64,000 nucleotides of DNA. Origin: Acidobacteriota bacterium (GTDB lineage: Bacteria; Zixibacteria; MSB-5A5; GN15; FEB-12). The stretch lies in the NCBI GenBank assembly GCA_035529075.1, contig DATKXK010000014.1, positions 450,264 to 514,263 of the forward strand, read 5' to 3'. Below are positions 51,854 through 62,280 of this stretch, in pieces (the stretch's first letter is position 1; every line of letters begins with the position of its first letter). The position numbers and the translations under genes are program-made. Below the pieces are notes generated by a model. That model saw only the letters and a list, made by a program, of their open reading frames with translations. It was not told where the DNA came from and did no database searches.

Positions 51854-52564
51854 ATGGCTGAAGTAGACCAGGCCAGGCAGGGGTCGCCGCAGACGACCGG
51901 CCAGGGGCTGTCATTCAAGGGGCTTTACGAGGTGTTCACGGCACCGGGGGCGTTATTCGCAAAGCTGAAAGAACAGCCGCGGATACTCGTTCCTTATATA
52001 GTGTACGCCATCGTGGTGGCTGCGTTCTTTTACGCCACGGCTGACATCATTGTCCGCATGCAGATGCAGGCTATTCAGGAACGAACGCAGAACCTGCCGC
52101 CGGGCGCGCTGAACGCCGGCACGATGAAGTTGTTCGCGATGCTGGGCGGAATCGTTTTCCTGCTGGCTCCGCTGGTTGCCTCGGCTCTGGCCGTTTTTTT
52201 CGGTAATTTCATCATGGGCGGCAAGGCGAGATTCAAGCAACTGCTTTCGGTCATGCTGTACGGTGAAATCGTCTATGCACTGGGGATGATTGTGACCCTG
52301 CCCATGATTCTTGCCAAGGACAGCATGCTCGTATCACTCTCGCTGGGAGTTCTCGTGCCCAACCCGGGACCGCAGAATCTGTTGTACGTGGCGCTCTCCA
52401 AAATCGGTGTCTTTAACATTTGGGAAATCATCGTTGTCGGCATCGGGTTGACAGCCGTCTACGGCTTTTCTCGCAACAAAGGTTACCTGTTGTCGGTCCT
52501 ATCGATGGGTATGCTTAGCATTCTCAACATCCTTTCCGTGGTGATAGGTCAGGCGTTCAGTTGA
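51854..52564 (+). CDS. Yip1-family membrane protein
   Basis: 236 residues from ATG 51854 (GGAGGAA 6 nt upstream). The opening block GLYEVFTAPGALFAKLKEQPRI is typical of bacterial Yip1-domain proteins, followed by five hydrophobic helices. Their biochemical role is unclear. It is directly followed by a TolC-like gene, the start of an efflux cluster, so it may be co-transcribed with it. Confidence 0.78.
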   Translation: MAEVDQARQGSPQTTGQGLSFKGLYEVFTAPGALFAKLKEQPRILVPYIVYAIVVAAFFYATADIIVRMQMQAIQERTQNLPPGALNAGTMKLFAMLGGIVFLLAPLVASALAVFFGNFIMGGKARFKQLLSVMLYGEIVYALGMIVTLPMILAKDSMLVSLSLGVLVPNPGPQNLLYVALSKIGVFNIWEIIVVGIGLTAVYGFSRNKGYLLSVLSMGMLSILNILSVVIGQAFS

Positions 52565-52575
52565 AGGAGAAATTG

Positions 52576-53988
52576 ATGAAGTCCGTGCTCAGAATTGTAT
52601 GTACCGTAGCCGCTGTCATATCTCTGACCGTCGAAGCAATTCCTGCGGCTGAATTGTCACTGAATGACTGCGTTGAATTGGCGCTGAGGAACCGGGCCTC
52701 GATCATTGCCGCCCTCGGCAATGAGAAGGTGGCCGCGGCCGACAAGCGAGCCGCACTGGGAGCATTCATGCCAAGGCTCGGCGCCCGGTACAGTTACGGC
52801 AAATCCAGAGATACTGACATCAAGGCGGACCGCAGTATCACCACGTCCTATGCTGACTCGGTTTTCTCGGTGGAGGGGTATCGGAGAGACGGTACGGTAG
52901 ATACGGTCGACGTTCTCGTTCCCTTTCCCGAGGCCTCGGTCATACGCGAATTCGAGTTTTCCGACATTGACGGTACGAGCAAGAACCTGAGTCTCTCGGC
53001 CGATATGTCCCTGTTCGATCCGGCCAGCTGGTTTAGTTATGCCGCCGCACGGGCCAATCATGCCAGCGCGCGCCTGAATGTCCTGGCCTCGGAACAGGAT
53101 ATGATCTACGCCGTGAAAATCTCCTATTTCGCCTACCTCGCCTCGGTCGAGAACGTATCGGTGCAGGAGGAGGCGGCCAAGCGGGCCGAGGAACAACTCA
53201 AGCTGATCGAGTCCCGATTCGAACTGGGGTCAGCCTCGAAGTCGGACGTGCTGAAGCAGAAAGTGCAGTTCGGCAATGATCGGCTGGCCCTGCTGCGGGC
53301 TCAGAATGCGGTTACGAACTCTATGGCCTCGCTCGCCTATACCATCGGCGTGGATCCCCGCCAGGACTGGCAGTTCTCCACCACGTACGACAGCCGGGAG
53401 TTTGGCGGCACGCTCGACGAAGCGATTGCGTTCGGCCTGAGGCACAAACCCAGCCTGCTGGCCGCCGAGAAGGGCGTCGACGCTGCCAAGAGCTGGCTGA
53501 GGGCGGCCCGCATGGACTACCTGCCGACGGTTTCCGGCTATGCCAGCCTGAATCTCTCGGACGGCACACGCGGTGACACGGTGGCTTATAATCAGTCGTC
53601 GCAAAGCAGAACAATCGGGTTCTCCGTCTCGTATAATATATTTGACGGCTTTATTCGTGAGAACCGCGTGACGCAGTCGAAGGTGGCTGTGAATGACCGC
53701 AAGGCGGCGTTCGCTGACGCGCGCAATCAGGCGGTCGCCGCTATCAAGACTGCTTATCTCGATATCGAGCAGTTGCGTGAGCAGAAGAAAGTTTCCGATG
53801 AAAACGTGGCAGCAGCCGATGAGGACCTGAAAATCACACAGGAGAAGTACAGGCTGGGGGCGGCAACTATTCTCGATCTTCTGGACGCCCAGGTGTCGCT
53901 CAAGACGGCCCAGGTCGAGCTGATCCGGTCCGGTTTTGACCTGAACCTGGCCAGCGCCAGGCTGGAAAACGCGATGGGGAAAATGTAA
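52576..53988 (+). CDS. TolC-family outer-membrane efflux protein
   Basis: 470 residues. A signal peptide (VLRIVCTVAAVISLTVEAIPAAE) is followed by the two-fold repeated OEP structure. The first repeat begins LSLNDCVELALRNRASIIAA and the second GTLDEAIAFGLRHKPSLLAA. Long helices end in EKYRLGAATILDLLDAQVSL, a hallmark of the family. It forms the outer-membrane channel for the adaptor and ABC parts encoded next. ATG 52576 has AAGGAG upstream. Confidence 0.92.
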   Translation: MKSVLRIVCTVAAVISLTVEAIPAAELSLNDCVELALRNRASIIAALGNEKVAAADKRAALGAFMPRLGARYSYGKSRDTDIKADRSITTSYADSVFSVEGYRRDGTVDTVDVLVPFPEASVIREFEFSDIDGTSKNLSLSADMSLFDPASWFSYAAARANHASARLNVLASEQDMIYAVKISYFAYLASVENVSVQEEAAKRAEEQLKLIESRFELGSASKSDVLKQKVQFGNDRLALLRAQNAVTNSMASLAYTIGVDPRQDWQFSTTYDSREFGGTLDEAIAFGLRHKPSLLAAEKGVDAAKSWLRAARMDYLPTVSGYASLNLSDGTRGDTVAYNQSSQSRTIGFSVSYNIFDGFIRENRVTQSKVAVNDRKAAFADARNQAVAAIKTAYLDIEQLREQKKVSDENVAAADEDLKITQEKYRLGAATILDLLDAQVSLKTAQVELIRSGFDLNLASARLENAMGKM

Positions 53989-54023
53989 TACTCTCAGTAT
54001 ATCAGGAACGGGTGAGGCACAGA

Positions 54024-55346
54024 ATGAGCAAGAAAAGAAAAATGAGTTTGATTATCGCTGCCGCCGTCGTTGTGGTGGTCATCGTTATTCTGAACATGAC
54101 GGCTGACACCAGCAGTGCGGTTAAGGTGACCGCGGCCACTGTCGAGCCTGGCGAACTCGTTGAGATAGTCTCGGCATCCGGCAGGATTCAACCCAGAACG
54201 AAGGTTGACATCACCTCCGAGGTCACGGGCGAGATAATCAACCTGCTGGTGCGCGAAGGCCAGCGGGTGGAGACCGGCCAGCCGCTCGTCGTGCTCGACA
54301 CCGTTCAACTCCGATCCGACGTCGACCAGGCGAGGTTTGCCGTAGAGGAGACCAAGGCCCGGTCGGAGGGTGCCAAGTCGACGCTGAACCAGGCCGAAGA
54401 GGAGTTCAACCGGCTTCAGCGCCTTTGGGACCAGAACATGACGTCGGAAACGCTGTACAAGGCTTCCATGTACGCGCACGAGAATGCCAAGTCGGCGGCG
54501 GATGCGGCAGGGGCGATGGCGGCGCAGGCACGGTCCCGCTATGAGAAGCAGCTTGACTACCTGGAAAAGGCCAAGATTGTCGCTCCGATGCCCGGTATTG
54601 TCACTTTTCTCGACTGTGAGGTAGGCGAAATCGCACCGGCCCAGACGGCCTTCACGCAGGGCAAAACGCTCATGACCATCGCTGACCTGAGCGTATTCGA
54701 AGTCGAGGTCGAGGTTGATGAAACCGAAATCAACAAGGTTGATCTGGGCCAGTCCGTGGAGATCGAGGTGGACGCCTTCCCGGACACCACCTTCGGCGGC
54801 GAAGTGATAGAGATCGGCAACACCGCCATAACTCAGGGGCTCGGCACTCAGGACCAGTCGACCAATTTCAGAGTCAAAGTCGTTTTTCAGGATAGGGACG
54901 TGAAGATTCGTCCCGGTATGTCCGCCACGGTTGACATCACGACGGCCAAGCGCGAGGGCGTGCTGAGCGTGCCGTTTGCCTCCGTCGTAATTCGCTCGTT
55001 TGACCTGGATTCCCTGGAGGCCGCCAGGGCGGCCGAAGATCAGGGCGAAGAAACTTCCACTGAAGCCGTTCAGGCGGCCGAGACGACCGAGGAGGATGTG
55101 GATGTCCCGGACACGGCCAAGAAGGAGGTTAAACGGGAAGAGCTCAAGGGCGTCTTCCTTATAAAGGATGGCAAAGCCCGCTTCGTGAGAGTCGAGACCG
55201 GCGTGGCCGACCAGAAGAATGTCGAAGTTTTGTCGGGCCTGTCCGAGGGCGACTCGGTCGTGTCCGGCCCGTACCGCATGCTGCGCCAGATAAACGACGG
55301 TGACGCGCTGGAGGTCGAGATCCAGTCGGGCGAAGGGCAAGTATAG
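54024..55346 (+). CDS. Periplasmic adaptor protein, HlyD/MacA type
   Basis: 440 residues. One membrane anchor ([17 protein letters not shown]) is followed by a lipoyl/biotinyl-like half motif ([22 protein letters not shown]). A coiled coil of about 100 residues comes next, then the second half ([20 protein letters not shown]) and beta-barrel domains. A Glu/Thr-rich insertion (about 350-385) interrupts the last domain. It joins the inner-membrane ABC transporter to the TolC channel. Confidence 0.92.
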   Translation: MSKKRKMSLIIAAAVVVVVIVILNMTADTSSAVKVTAATVEPGELVEIVSASGRIQPRTKVDITSEVTGEIINLLVREGQRVETGQPLVVLDTVQLRSDVDQARFAVEETKARSEGAKSTLNQAEEEFNRLQRLWDQNMTSETLYKASMYAHENAKSAADAAGAMAAQARSRYEKQLDYLEKAKIVAPMPGIVTFLDCEVGEIAPAQTAFTQGKTLMTIADLSVFEVEVEVDETEINKVDLGQSVEIEVDAFPDTTFGGEVIEIGNTAITQGLGTQDQSTNFRVKVVFQDRDVKIRPGMSATVDITTAKREGVLSVPFASVVIRSFDLDSLEAARAAEDQGEETSTEAVQAAETTEEDVDVPDTAKKEVKREELKGVFLIKDGKARFVRVETGVADQKNVEVLSGLSEGDSVVSGPYRMLRQINDGDALEVEIQSGEGQV

Positions 55347-55348
55347 TC

Positions 55349-56056
<708 letters not shown>

Positions 56057-56059
56057 ACT

Positions 56060-57277
56060 ATGATCGCCGGCTCGCTCGTTCGTGTCGCCTTCAGTGCCCT
56101 CAGGGCCAACAAGCTCAGGTCCGGACTCACGCTGCTCGGCGTTATCTTCGGCGTGACGTCCGTTATGACTATCATCTCGGCGCTGGAGGGGATGATGGGC
56201 GCTATCGAGGAAGATCTCGGACGCCTGGGGCCCTCGACCTTCATGGTCTCGCGGATCATGGTGGCCATGTCCAACGAGGAGTTCTTCGAGAAACTCAAGC
56301 GCAAGCCCATCACCGTCAGGGACGCCGAATTGATTGCGGACGGCTGCGAGTTGTGTGACAAAGTCTCGCCGCGTGCGTTTACCAGGGCCAGGCTCAAGTA
56401 CCGGGACAAAGCGGTGCGGCGAGTCGACATCATGGCCGGCACCGCCAACATCATTGACATCGTCGACATACAAGTAGCCCAGGGCAGGTTTCACTCCACG
56501 GAAGACGACCTCTATCGGCGGCCGGTGGTCTTCATCGGTGACCAGATCCGGGAGGAACTCTTTGCGGGCATGGACCCGATGGGCAAGGCGCTCAGGATTA
56601 ACGGCCGGAGATATCGGGTTATCGGGCTGGCCAAACGACGGGGGTCAATGTTCGGCGAGAGCCAGGACAATTTTGTCATCATTCCCCTTTCCTGCTACCT
56701 GTCGCAGTTCGGACGGCCCCGGGGCATTAATGTTGTCATTAAGGCGGTTTCGGTCGAGCGGCTGGATGAGGCCATGGACGAGGTCCGGGTCATCCTCAGG
56801 TCCAAGCGCAAGGTTGCCTACAACGAGCCGGACGATTTCGACATGATGACGGCTGAGAACATTCTTGATCTGCTGAATCAGATCACGAAGATCTTTCGAT
56901 TCGGGTTGATCGGCATTTCGTCCATCTCGCTGGTCGTGGGTGGGATTGTGGTCATGAACATTATGATGGTATCGGTGACGGAACGGACGCGGGAGATCGG
57001 CATTCGCAAGTCCGTCGGAGCCAAACAGAACCATATCCTGCTCCAGTTTGTGTTCGAGTCCACGCTTCTGACCCTCTCCGGCGGCCTGGTGGGGATTGTA
57101 CTGGGGTTCTTCATCGCACAATCCCTGGTCGCTATGATCGACATGCAGATCGCGCCGTCGGCCCTGGCTATAATCGCCGGCCTCTCGATCTCTACCGGCA
57201 TCGGTCTGATATTCGGCATCTATCCGGCCATGAGAGCGGCGCGGCTGGACCCGGTCAAGGCGTTAAGTTACGAGTAG
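56060..57277 (+). CDS. FtsX/MacB-type ABC permease, first copy
   Basis: 405 residues. One N-terminal helix (LTLLGVIFGVTSVMTIISAL), a large MacB-like periplasmic domain and three C-terminal helices with VSVTERTREIGIRKSVGAKQ, the block that contacts the ATPase. It begins 3 nt after the ATPase gene. These mechanotransmission permeases do not pass substrate through the membrane but drive the periplasmic parts. It is homologous to the next gene. Confidence 0.92.
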   Translation: MIAGSLVRVAFSALRANKLRSGLTLLGVIFGVTSVMTIISALEGMMGAIEEDLGRLGPSTFMVSRIMVAMSNEEFFEKLKRKPITVRDAELIADGCELCDKVSPRAFTRARLKYRDKAVRRVDIMAGTANIIDIVDIQVAQGRFHSTEDDLYRRPVVFIGDQIREELFAGMDPMGKALRINGRRYRVIGLAKRRGSMFGESQDNFVIIPLSCYLSQFGRPRGINVVIKAVSVERLDEAMDEVRVILRSKRKVAYNEPDDFDMMTAENILDLLNQITKIFRFGLIGISSISLVVGGIVVMNIMMVSVTERTREIGIRKSVGAKQNHILLQFVFESTLLTLSGGLVGIVLGFFIAQSLVAMIDMQIAPSALAIIAGLSISTGIGLIFGIYPAMRAARLDPVKALSYE

Positions 57278-57287
57278 GTTGGACAGT

Positions 57288-58541
57288 ATGCTTCTGACGC
57301 CAATCGAAATAAAAGACGCGATCCTGATGGCGCTGTCGTCCCTGCGGGCCAACAAACTGCGCAGCGTCCTGACCATCCTCGGCGTCATGGTCGGGGTGGG
57401 TTCCGTGATCGGCATGGCGGCCGTCATAAACGGCCTGAACGGGGCCGCCGAGAGTGAGATTGACCGGATGGGGACGAATATCATTGAAGTTGACCGTTTT
57501 GGGCCGAATACTGACCGCGAGCAACTCAGTGAGGAAGACCGTAACCGTCCCTGGATGACCGAGGGCGAGGCCAGAGCGATCATGGCCAACTGTCCCTCCG
57601 TTGATGGTGTGGCGCCGCAGAACTACTACTTCAAGCCGGGTGGGAACGAGGCGAAATTCAAGAACCGGAAATTCAACCGCCCCAACTTTATGGGTACCTG
57701 GCCTGACTACCTCAGGGTCCGCAATGTGGACCTGTCGGCCGGACGGTTCTTCACCGACACCGACATGCAATTTCGCCTTATGGTCTGCGTTATCGGAGCT
57801 GACGTTGCCGACGTGCTGTTCGAAGAAGGCGAGCAGCGAACCGGGCAGCTGATCAGGGTGAACGGGCAGAAATTCGAGGTCATCGGAGTCTTCGAACGCG
57901 TCAAGTCGAATTTCGGCAACGATTTCCAGAACCGGCTGATCTGCCTCCCCCTTTCGACCTACAATAAACTCATTCCTTGGGAAAAAGCACTCGGCCTGAC
58001 CGTTCGGGTGGTCAGCCGTGACAAAATTGACCAGGCCCGGGAGGAAATCACCAGCACCCTCCGGGTGTATCGCAAGGTTCCGTTCAACAAGCCGGACAAC
58101 TTTGCCCTGTCCACCCAGGAACAGTTCAAGGAGATGGTCAACAACATCACCAAGTACATCTACCTTGCCATGATTGTAATCACGTCGGTGGGCCTGATGG
58201 TCGGCGGTATCGGCGTGATGAATATCATGCTCGTATCGGTGACCGAGCGGACTCGGGAAATCGGCGTGCGCAAAGCCATCGGCGCCAAGAGATCAAACAT
58301 CATCCTGCAGTTTCTCACCGAGGCTATGACGCTGTCCGGCTCGGGCGGCGTCATCGGTGTTATCGGTGGCATTCTGCTGGGTATTCTCATCAACGCCATC
58401 CTGGGTTTCCCGCTCAGCGTGTCGATGTTCTGGATTGTGGTCGGCTTTGTCGTTGCCGTCTCCGTCGGATTGGTGTCAGGAGTCTATCCGGCCATGAAGG
58501 CAGCCCGCCTGGACCCGATAGAGGCACTGAGGTACGAGTAG
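57288..58541 (+). CDS. FtsX/MacB-type ABC permease, second copy
   Basis: 417 residues with the same plan: N-terminal helix (VLTILGVMVGVGSVIGMAAVIN), periplasmic domain, and VSVTERTREIGVRKAIGAKR before the last helices. With the previous gene it probably forms a heterodimeric permease, whereas MacB is a homodimer. I prefer ATG 57288; a TTG at 57279 is also possible. It ends the TolC-adaptor-ABC cluster. Confidence 0.92.
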   Translation: MLLTPIEIKDAILMALSSLRANKLRSVLTILGVMVGVGSVIGMAAVINGLNGAAESEIDRMGTNIIEVDRFGPNTDREQLSEEDRNRPWMTEGEARAIMANCPSVDGVAPQNYYFKPGGNEAKFKNRKFNRPNFMGTWPDYLRVRNVDLSAGRFFTDTDMQFRLMVCVIGADVADVLFEEGEQRTGQLIRVNGQKFEVIGVFERVKSNFGNDFQNRLICLPLSTYNKLIPWEKALGLTVRVVSRDKIDQAREEITSTLRVYRKVPFNKPDNFALSTQEQFKEMVNNITKYIYLAMIVITSVGLMVGGIGVMNIMLVSVTERTREIGVRKAIGAKRSNIILQFLTEAMTLSGSGGVIGVIGGILLGILINAILGFPLSVSMFWIVVGFVVAVSVGLVSGVYPAMKAARLDPIEALRYE

Positions 58542-58644
58542 GAGCATACTCCGACCGGTGCTTTCGGGTTCTCCATCCCTTTTTCTGTTGCCTCACCAGC
58601 GCTGCCCCGGTAGATTGGGAAAAGCCGTTATCAAAGGTGACGCG

Positions 58645-59982
58645 ATGAGTACTCGTTTTTCAACAGCTTGGTTGTTGACGCTCCTCGTCTCGGTTGCGGT
58701 AGCCGTGTCGACTCAGGCGCAGGTCCTCCAGTGGGGCGTGGATCGGTTTCAGGACCAGCCCAACCTGTTTCTTGACTTCGCCCGCTTCAAATCTGATAAG
58801 CCCGACCAGATACGGCTGGAGGTGTACTATCAGGTGTACAATGCCGGCCTCCAGTTTGACCGGGATGGTGACACCTGGGCGGCGCACTATGAACTCGGAA
58901 TGACCATAAAGGACGACGACGGTCGTGTTGCGGCTGATTCCACCCGCAGGAAAGAGATACGGGTTACGGATCTGGCCCGAACCACGTCGAGCTACGACTA
59001 CCGGTCCAGCCAGTTCAATTTCGATCTGCCCGGCGGCAGGTACACCGTCTTCGCCAGGTTGAAGGACCTCGGCAGTGACAAAGTGGTGCACCACAAACTG
59101 GAGACCAAACTGGACGTATTCGACAGTAGCAAGCCGAGTATGTCCGACGTTGAGTTCACTCAGGCCGTCAGCGAAGTGACCGATTCCGGCGACGTCTTCC
59201 AAAAGGGCAACCTTCAGGTCGTGCCCGCGGTCACCAAGGCTTTCGGGGGCAGTGATGACAGCCGGCTGCTGTATTACGTCGAGATATACCGCGGTTCCGA
59301 CGAGGACGAGAAGATTCTGGTGGAGACAAAGTTGCGCCATGCGACCAAGGGATTGATCTACCGGGACACGCTGTATATAACCTTCACCGGTTCGGTAGAT
59401 AGACAGCTTCGCGAGATGTCGCTTGCGGAGTTCCCCCCGGGAGCGTACGAAATGGAAGTCTACCTGCGGGGAAGACGGAACAAGAAACTGGACTCTCAGC
59501 GGCGGGATTTCGAGGTCCTGTGGAGCCGCGATGCGCTGGTCAGGACTGATTGGGACAAGACGCTTGACCAACTGGGGTACGTCTCTGAGCCGGGCGAGCT
59601 TGACGAGTTCAGGAAACTGGAATCGATCGAGGAGCGAAAACAGGCCTTTGACGAGTTCTGGCGCCGCCGCGACCCCACCGTCGGGACGGCTGAGAACGAG
59701 GCTATGCGGGAGTTCTATCGACGGATCAGCGTGTCCAACCTGCGGTTCTCAATTTTGCGCCGCGAGGGCTGGCGGACCGACCGCGGGCTCATATACATCA
59801 GGTATGGCGAACCGGACGATATCGACGACGTGCCCTATGCCCCCAATACCGTTCCGTATCAGGTCTGGCACTACTACATGGCCGGCCGATACAAACGCTT
59901 CCTCTTTGTCGATGAGAACGAGGACGGTGACTACCGGCTGGAATACCCGTATGACGGCCTGTATCAAACCCCTGATTTCTAA
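58645..59982 (+). CDS. GWxTD-domain exported protein, first copy
   Basis: 445 residues from ATG 58645. A signal peptide (WLLTLLVSVAVAVSTQAQ) precedes two beta-rich domains and a C-terminal GWxTD domain (REGWRTDRGLIYIRYGEPDD). Proteins with this domain are common in FCB-group and related bacteria; their function is unknown. It follows the efflux cluster and overlaps the next gene. Confidence 0.85.
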   Translation: MSTRFSTAWLLTLLVSVAVAVSTQAQVLQWGVDRFQDQPNLFLDFARFKSDKPDQIRLEVYYQVYNAGLQFDRDGDTWAAHYELGMTIKDDDGRVAADSTRRKEIRVTDLARTTSSYDYRSSQFNFDLPGGRYTVFARLKDLGSDKVVHHKLETKLDVFDSSKPSMSDVEFTQAVSEVTDSGDVFQKGNLQVVPAVTKAFGGSDDSRLLYYVEIYRGSDEDEKILVETKLRHATKGLIYRDTLYITFTGSVDRQLREMSLAEFPPGAYEMEVYLRGRRNKKLDSQRRDFEVLWSRDALVRTDWDKTLDQLGYVSEPGELDEFRKLESIEERKQAFDEFWRRRDPTVGTAENEAMREFYRRISVSNLRFSILRREGWRTDRGLIYIRYGEPDDIDDVPYAPNTVPYQVWHYYMAGRYKRFLFVDENEDGDYRLEYPYDGLYQTPDF

Positions 59983-61417
59983 CCCGGCGGGTCCGCCGAG
60001 ACCGGTCGCCCGCCTGGCGATCATGGTCGCCGTCTCCCTTGTTTTGCTGGTCGGCACCGCATGGGCGCAGGGGGAGAGCCTGGACTTGGCCGTCTATACC
60101 AGGGCGACGGTCTACAATAACCCCGAGTACGATACGATGGTGCTGGTCGATTTCCCGTTTACGCTGAACCGGGACCAGTTCGAGTTCTACCAGCCGGATT
60201 CGCTGGACCCGGAATGGTATGCCCGGATATATGCACAGGTCACCTTGTTCGGACCAGACGGCCTGCTTCTTGATTCGGCCAGCACGTACTTCTCGGCCAG
60301 GACGTCGTCTGCACAGGAGGCCGCTGCCCCCGATTTCATGCTGTTCAACCGTTTGTCACTCCTGGTCCGTCCGGGCGTCTACTCCGGGCGGCTGGTCGTT
60401 ATCGACGTCGTCAGCAAACGTGAAGGCACGTTTTTTCTTGACCAGATTGTCGCTGAACCGGCGCGCCGGGACGAACTTACTATCGGGGGCGGCTCGCTGG
60501 CCTACCGGATCGGCAGGGCAGGTGAGGGGCAGACGTCGGATCCCATGGTTCTGAACGGTTTGCGGGTGCTGACCAACCCGCTGGGCGTGGTCGAGCTCGG
60601 CGACACCTCAGTGTACTTGTATGCCGAGTTGTACAATCTGACGTATGCCGCCGGTGATTCATCCGGCTATCGGCTTGAATACGCCGTGCTCGACAACACC
60701 GGGGCGGTATACCGAAGGCTGGGGCAGAAGGTACGCGTCAAGCCGGGGCCGTCGGCCGTCGTTGCCGAACAGTTTGACATTCGCGGGCTTCCGGCGGGAC
60801 GGTACCGGCTGCAGGTAGTGGCAACTGATCAGGCGGTGCTGGACGCGGATACGGCCCTTTTCAATCTCGCCATTCTGCCGGAGGCGTCGGAAGGGCTTGC
60901 ACTCGGCGAGGACGTCACCTTTGACCCGTATGATACGCTGTTGCTTGACGTGCGTGAGAAGCTTGTCGCCTACATCCTTACTTCTGATCAGAAGCTCGCG
61001 CTGTCACGGCTGACGCCTGAGGGGAGGAGTACGTTTCTCGACCAGTTCTGGCGTGATCGCGACGCCTCACCCGGCACCAGGTTGATCGAGAACCGCCTGG
61101 AAACGATCAAGCGCTTTGAGTTCTGCAACCAGTACTTCTCCACTGATGAGACCAGGTCCAACGGCTGGACGACCGATCGGGGCCGGATCTACATGACTTA
61201 CGGCCCCTGGGACGACAGGGATGACGTCTCGGCCCCACATGTCGGCAATCCGTTCGTCATCTGGTACTATTACTCCATTGGGGAAGGTGCCGTCTTCGTG
61301 TTTGAGGACAAGCGCGGGTACCACGACTACACCCTGGCGCACTCCAACGTCGATGGTGAGCGATACAGCGAGGAGTGGAAGGAGCGGTTGCAGCAGGGCG
61401 GGTATCGACTTGAATAG
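59951..61417 (+). CDS. GWxTD-domain exported protein, second copy
   Basis: 488 residues if started at ATG 59951, which overlaps the end of the first copy by 32 nt in another frame. The open frame extends far upstream only as a shadow of that gene. A signal peptide (LAIMVAVSLVLLVGTAWAQ) precedes beta domains and a C-terminal GWxTD domain (SNGWTTDRGRIYMTYGPWDD). ATG 60023 is an alternative start. The pair is probably co-translated. Function unknown. Confidence 0.82.
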   Translation: MTACIKPLISNPAGPPRPVARLAIMVAVSLVLLVGTAWAQGESLDLAVYTRATVYNNPEYDTMVLVDFPFTLNRDQFEFYQPDSLDPEWYARIYAQVTLFGPDGLLLDSASTYFSARTSSAQEAAAPDFMLFNRLSLLVRPGVYSGRLVVIDVVSKREGTFFLDQIVAEPARRDELTIGGGSLAYRIGRAGEGQTSDPMVLNGLRVLTNPLGVVELGDTSVYLYAELYNLTYAAGDSSGYRLEYAVLDNTGAVYRRLGQKVRVKPGPSAVVAEQFDIRGLPAGRYRLQVVATDQAVLDADTALFNLAILPEASEGLALGEDVTFDPYDTLLLDVREKLVAYILTSDQKLALSRLTPEGRSTFLDQFWRDRDASPGTRLIENRLETIKRFEFCNQYFSTDETRSNGWTTDRGRIYMTYGPWDDRDDVSAPHVGNPFVIWYYYSIGEGAVFVFEDKRGYHDYTLAHSNVDGERYSEEWKERLQQGGYRLE

Positions 61418-61442
61418 ATGTTTCCGTCGTCGGGTCAAGGCA

Positions 61443-61467
61443 AAAGGCCGCCCGGTGGGCGGCCTTT
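61443..61467. terminator. Bidirectional terminator hairpin
   Basis: AAAGGCCGCCC (61443-61453) and GGGCGGCCTTT (61457-61467) form an 11-bp stem with a three-base loop, between convergent genes. Short A and T runs at the ends serve both directions. Confidence 0.75.
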
Positions 61468-61499
61468 CTCTGTTGGCGTCAATTATATGGCGAAACCGT

Positions 61500-62240
61500 C
61501 TACGGCGACTCGGAGGCGGCGGCCGTGGATGACTGGCCGGGTATTCGCAGCTTTCTCTTGATCGGTATGGTGAAGCGGGACGCCGACTCATCATCCAGCT
61601 CAATCGTCACGGACTTGTCGAACGAAGTGTCAATGGCCTCCTTGCGCAGCTTGAGCACCCCCTGCGCAGTCTTGCCGGCCTTTACCGTCCCGGGCAGTTC
61701 CAGATCAAAGTACCCCTCCGGCTGATAGACAAGCCTGACTTTGAGGTCCTGCTCCGAGACGTTTGTTATGTTGAACTTCATCTCGTCCCTGACCTTTTCC
61801 CCAAACTGGGAAATATCCAGCTTGTAGGGTTTTATGATGATCGGGAATGTTGAATCAGGTCGCGCCAGCACGTCGGCGACAATCCGTACACGCTTGTGCG
61901 GCTCGCCCTCGTTCGTCTCGATGCTGGGGCTCTTGGTGATGCGGCTGCGGTACCGCTTGGTGCTGAATATGATCTCAAGGCGAGTGCTGTCACCGACAGC
62001 AAGCTCCGTCGCTTCCAACGGAGCCTTGGTGCACCCTCACCCGGGGACCACTTTCAGGATTTTCAGGCTGTCATCACCGACGGACTTGAGCCAGAACACG
62101 TGTGACACGGTCGAATTCTGCGGTACGAAGCCGAAGTTGAACTCGGGTTCTTCGATGAGAAGCCGCGGTGCACCGTAGCCCGAAGCCGCCATCACCAGCA
62201 GTCCCGCGGCCATTCCGCATAACAGAAGTCGTTTTTTCAT
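61500..62240 (-). CDS. DUF1573 protein with in-frame UGA: predicted selenoprotein
   Basis: Reading through one UGA (62039-62037) gives 246 residues. A signal peptide (RLLLCGMAAGLLVMAASGYG) precedes a DUF1573 domain with FNFGFVPQNSTVSHVFWLKS. The motif is VVPG-UGA-GCTK where the paralog at 919-1641 has VVPGCGCTK, so codon 68 stands in place of the first Cys and Cys70 remains. The 178 codons after the UGA stay open and match the paralog up to the shared FTIPIKR-like ending, so this is unlikely to be decay. A SECIS-like hairpin follows the UGA (62001-62026). The product would carry a U-x-C redox or metal motif outside the cytoplasm. Alternatives are a recent nonsense mutation or a sequence error. 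Confidence 0.78.
62001..62026 (-). promoter_or_regulatory. Bacterial SECIS-like element
   Basis: On the minus strand, GCTCCGT (62024-62018) and ACGGAGC (62009-62003) pair perfectly, extended by A-U and G-U pairs to 9 bp. The 8-nt apical loop UGGAAGCG has G as its second base. The loop begins 19 nt after the UGA. Published bacterial SECIS rules ask for a G in the first two loop bases and 16-37 nt from UGA to loop, and both are met. No folding program was run. Confidence 0.65.
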
Positions 62241-62280
62241 CTCTCTACCGTTACCCTGGGTGTTGCTACTGTTTTATACA

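Noticed and set aside
61500-62018. Treating 61500-62018 and 62037-62240 as two separate genes or a plain pseudogene
   Set aside because: They are in one frame separated only by UGA plus six sense codons, match one paralog end to end, and a SECIS-like hairpin follows. A point nonsense mutation remains possible.
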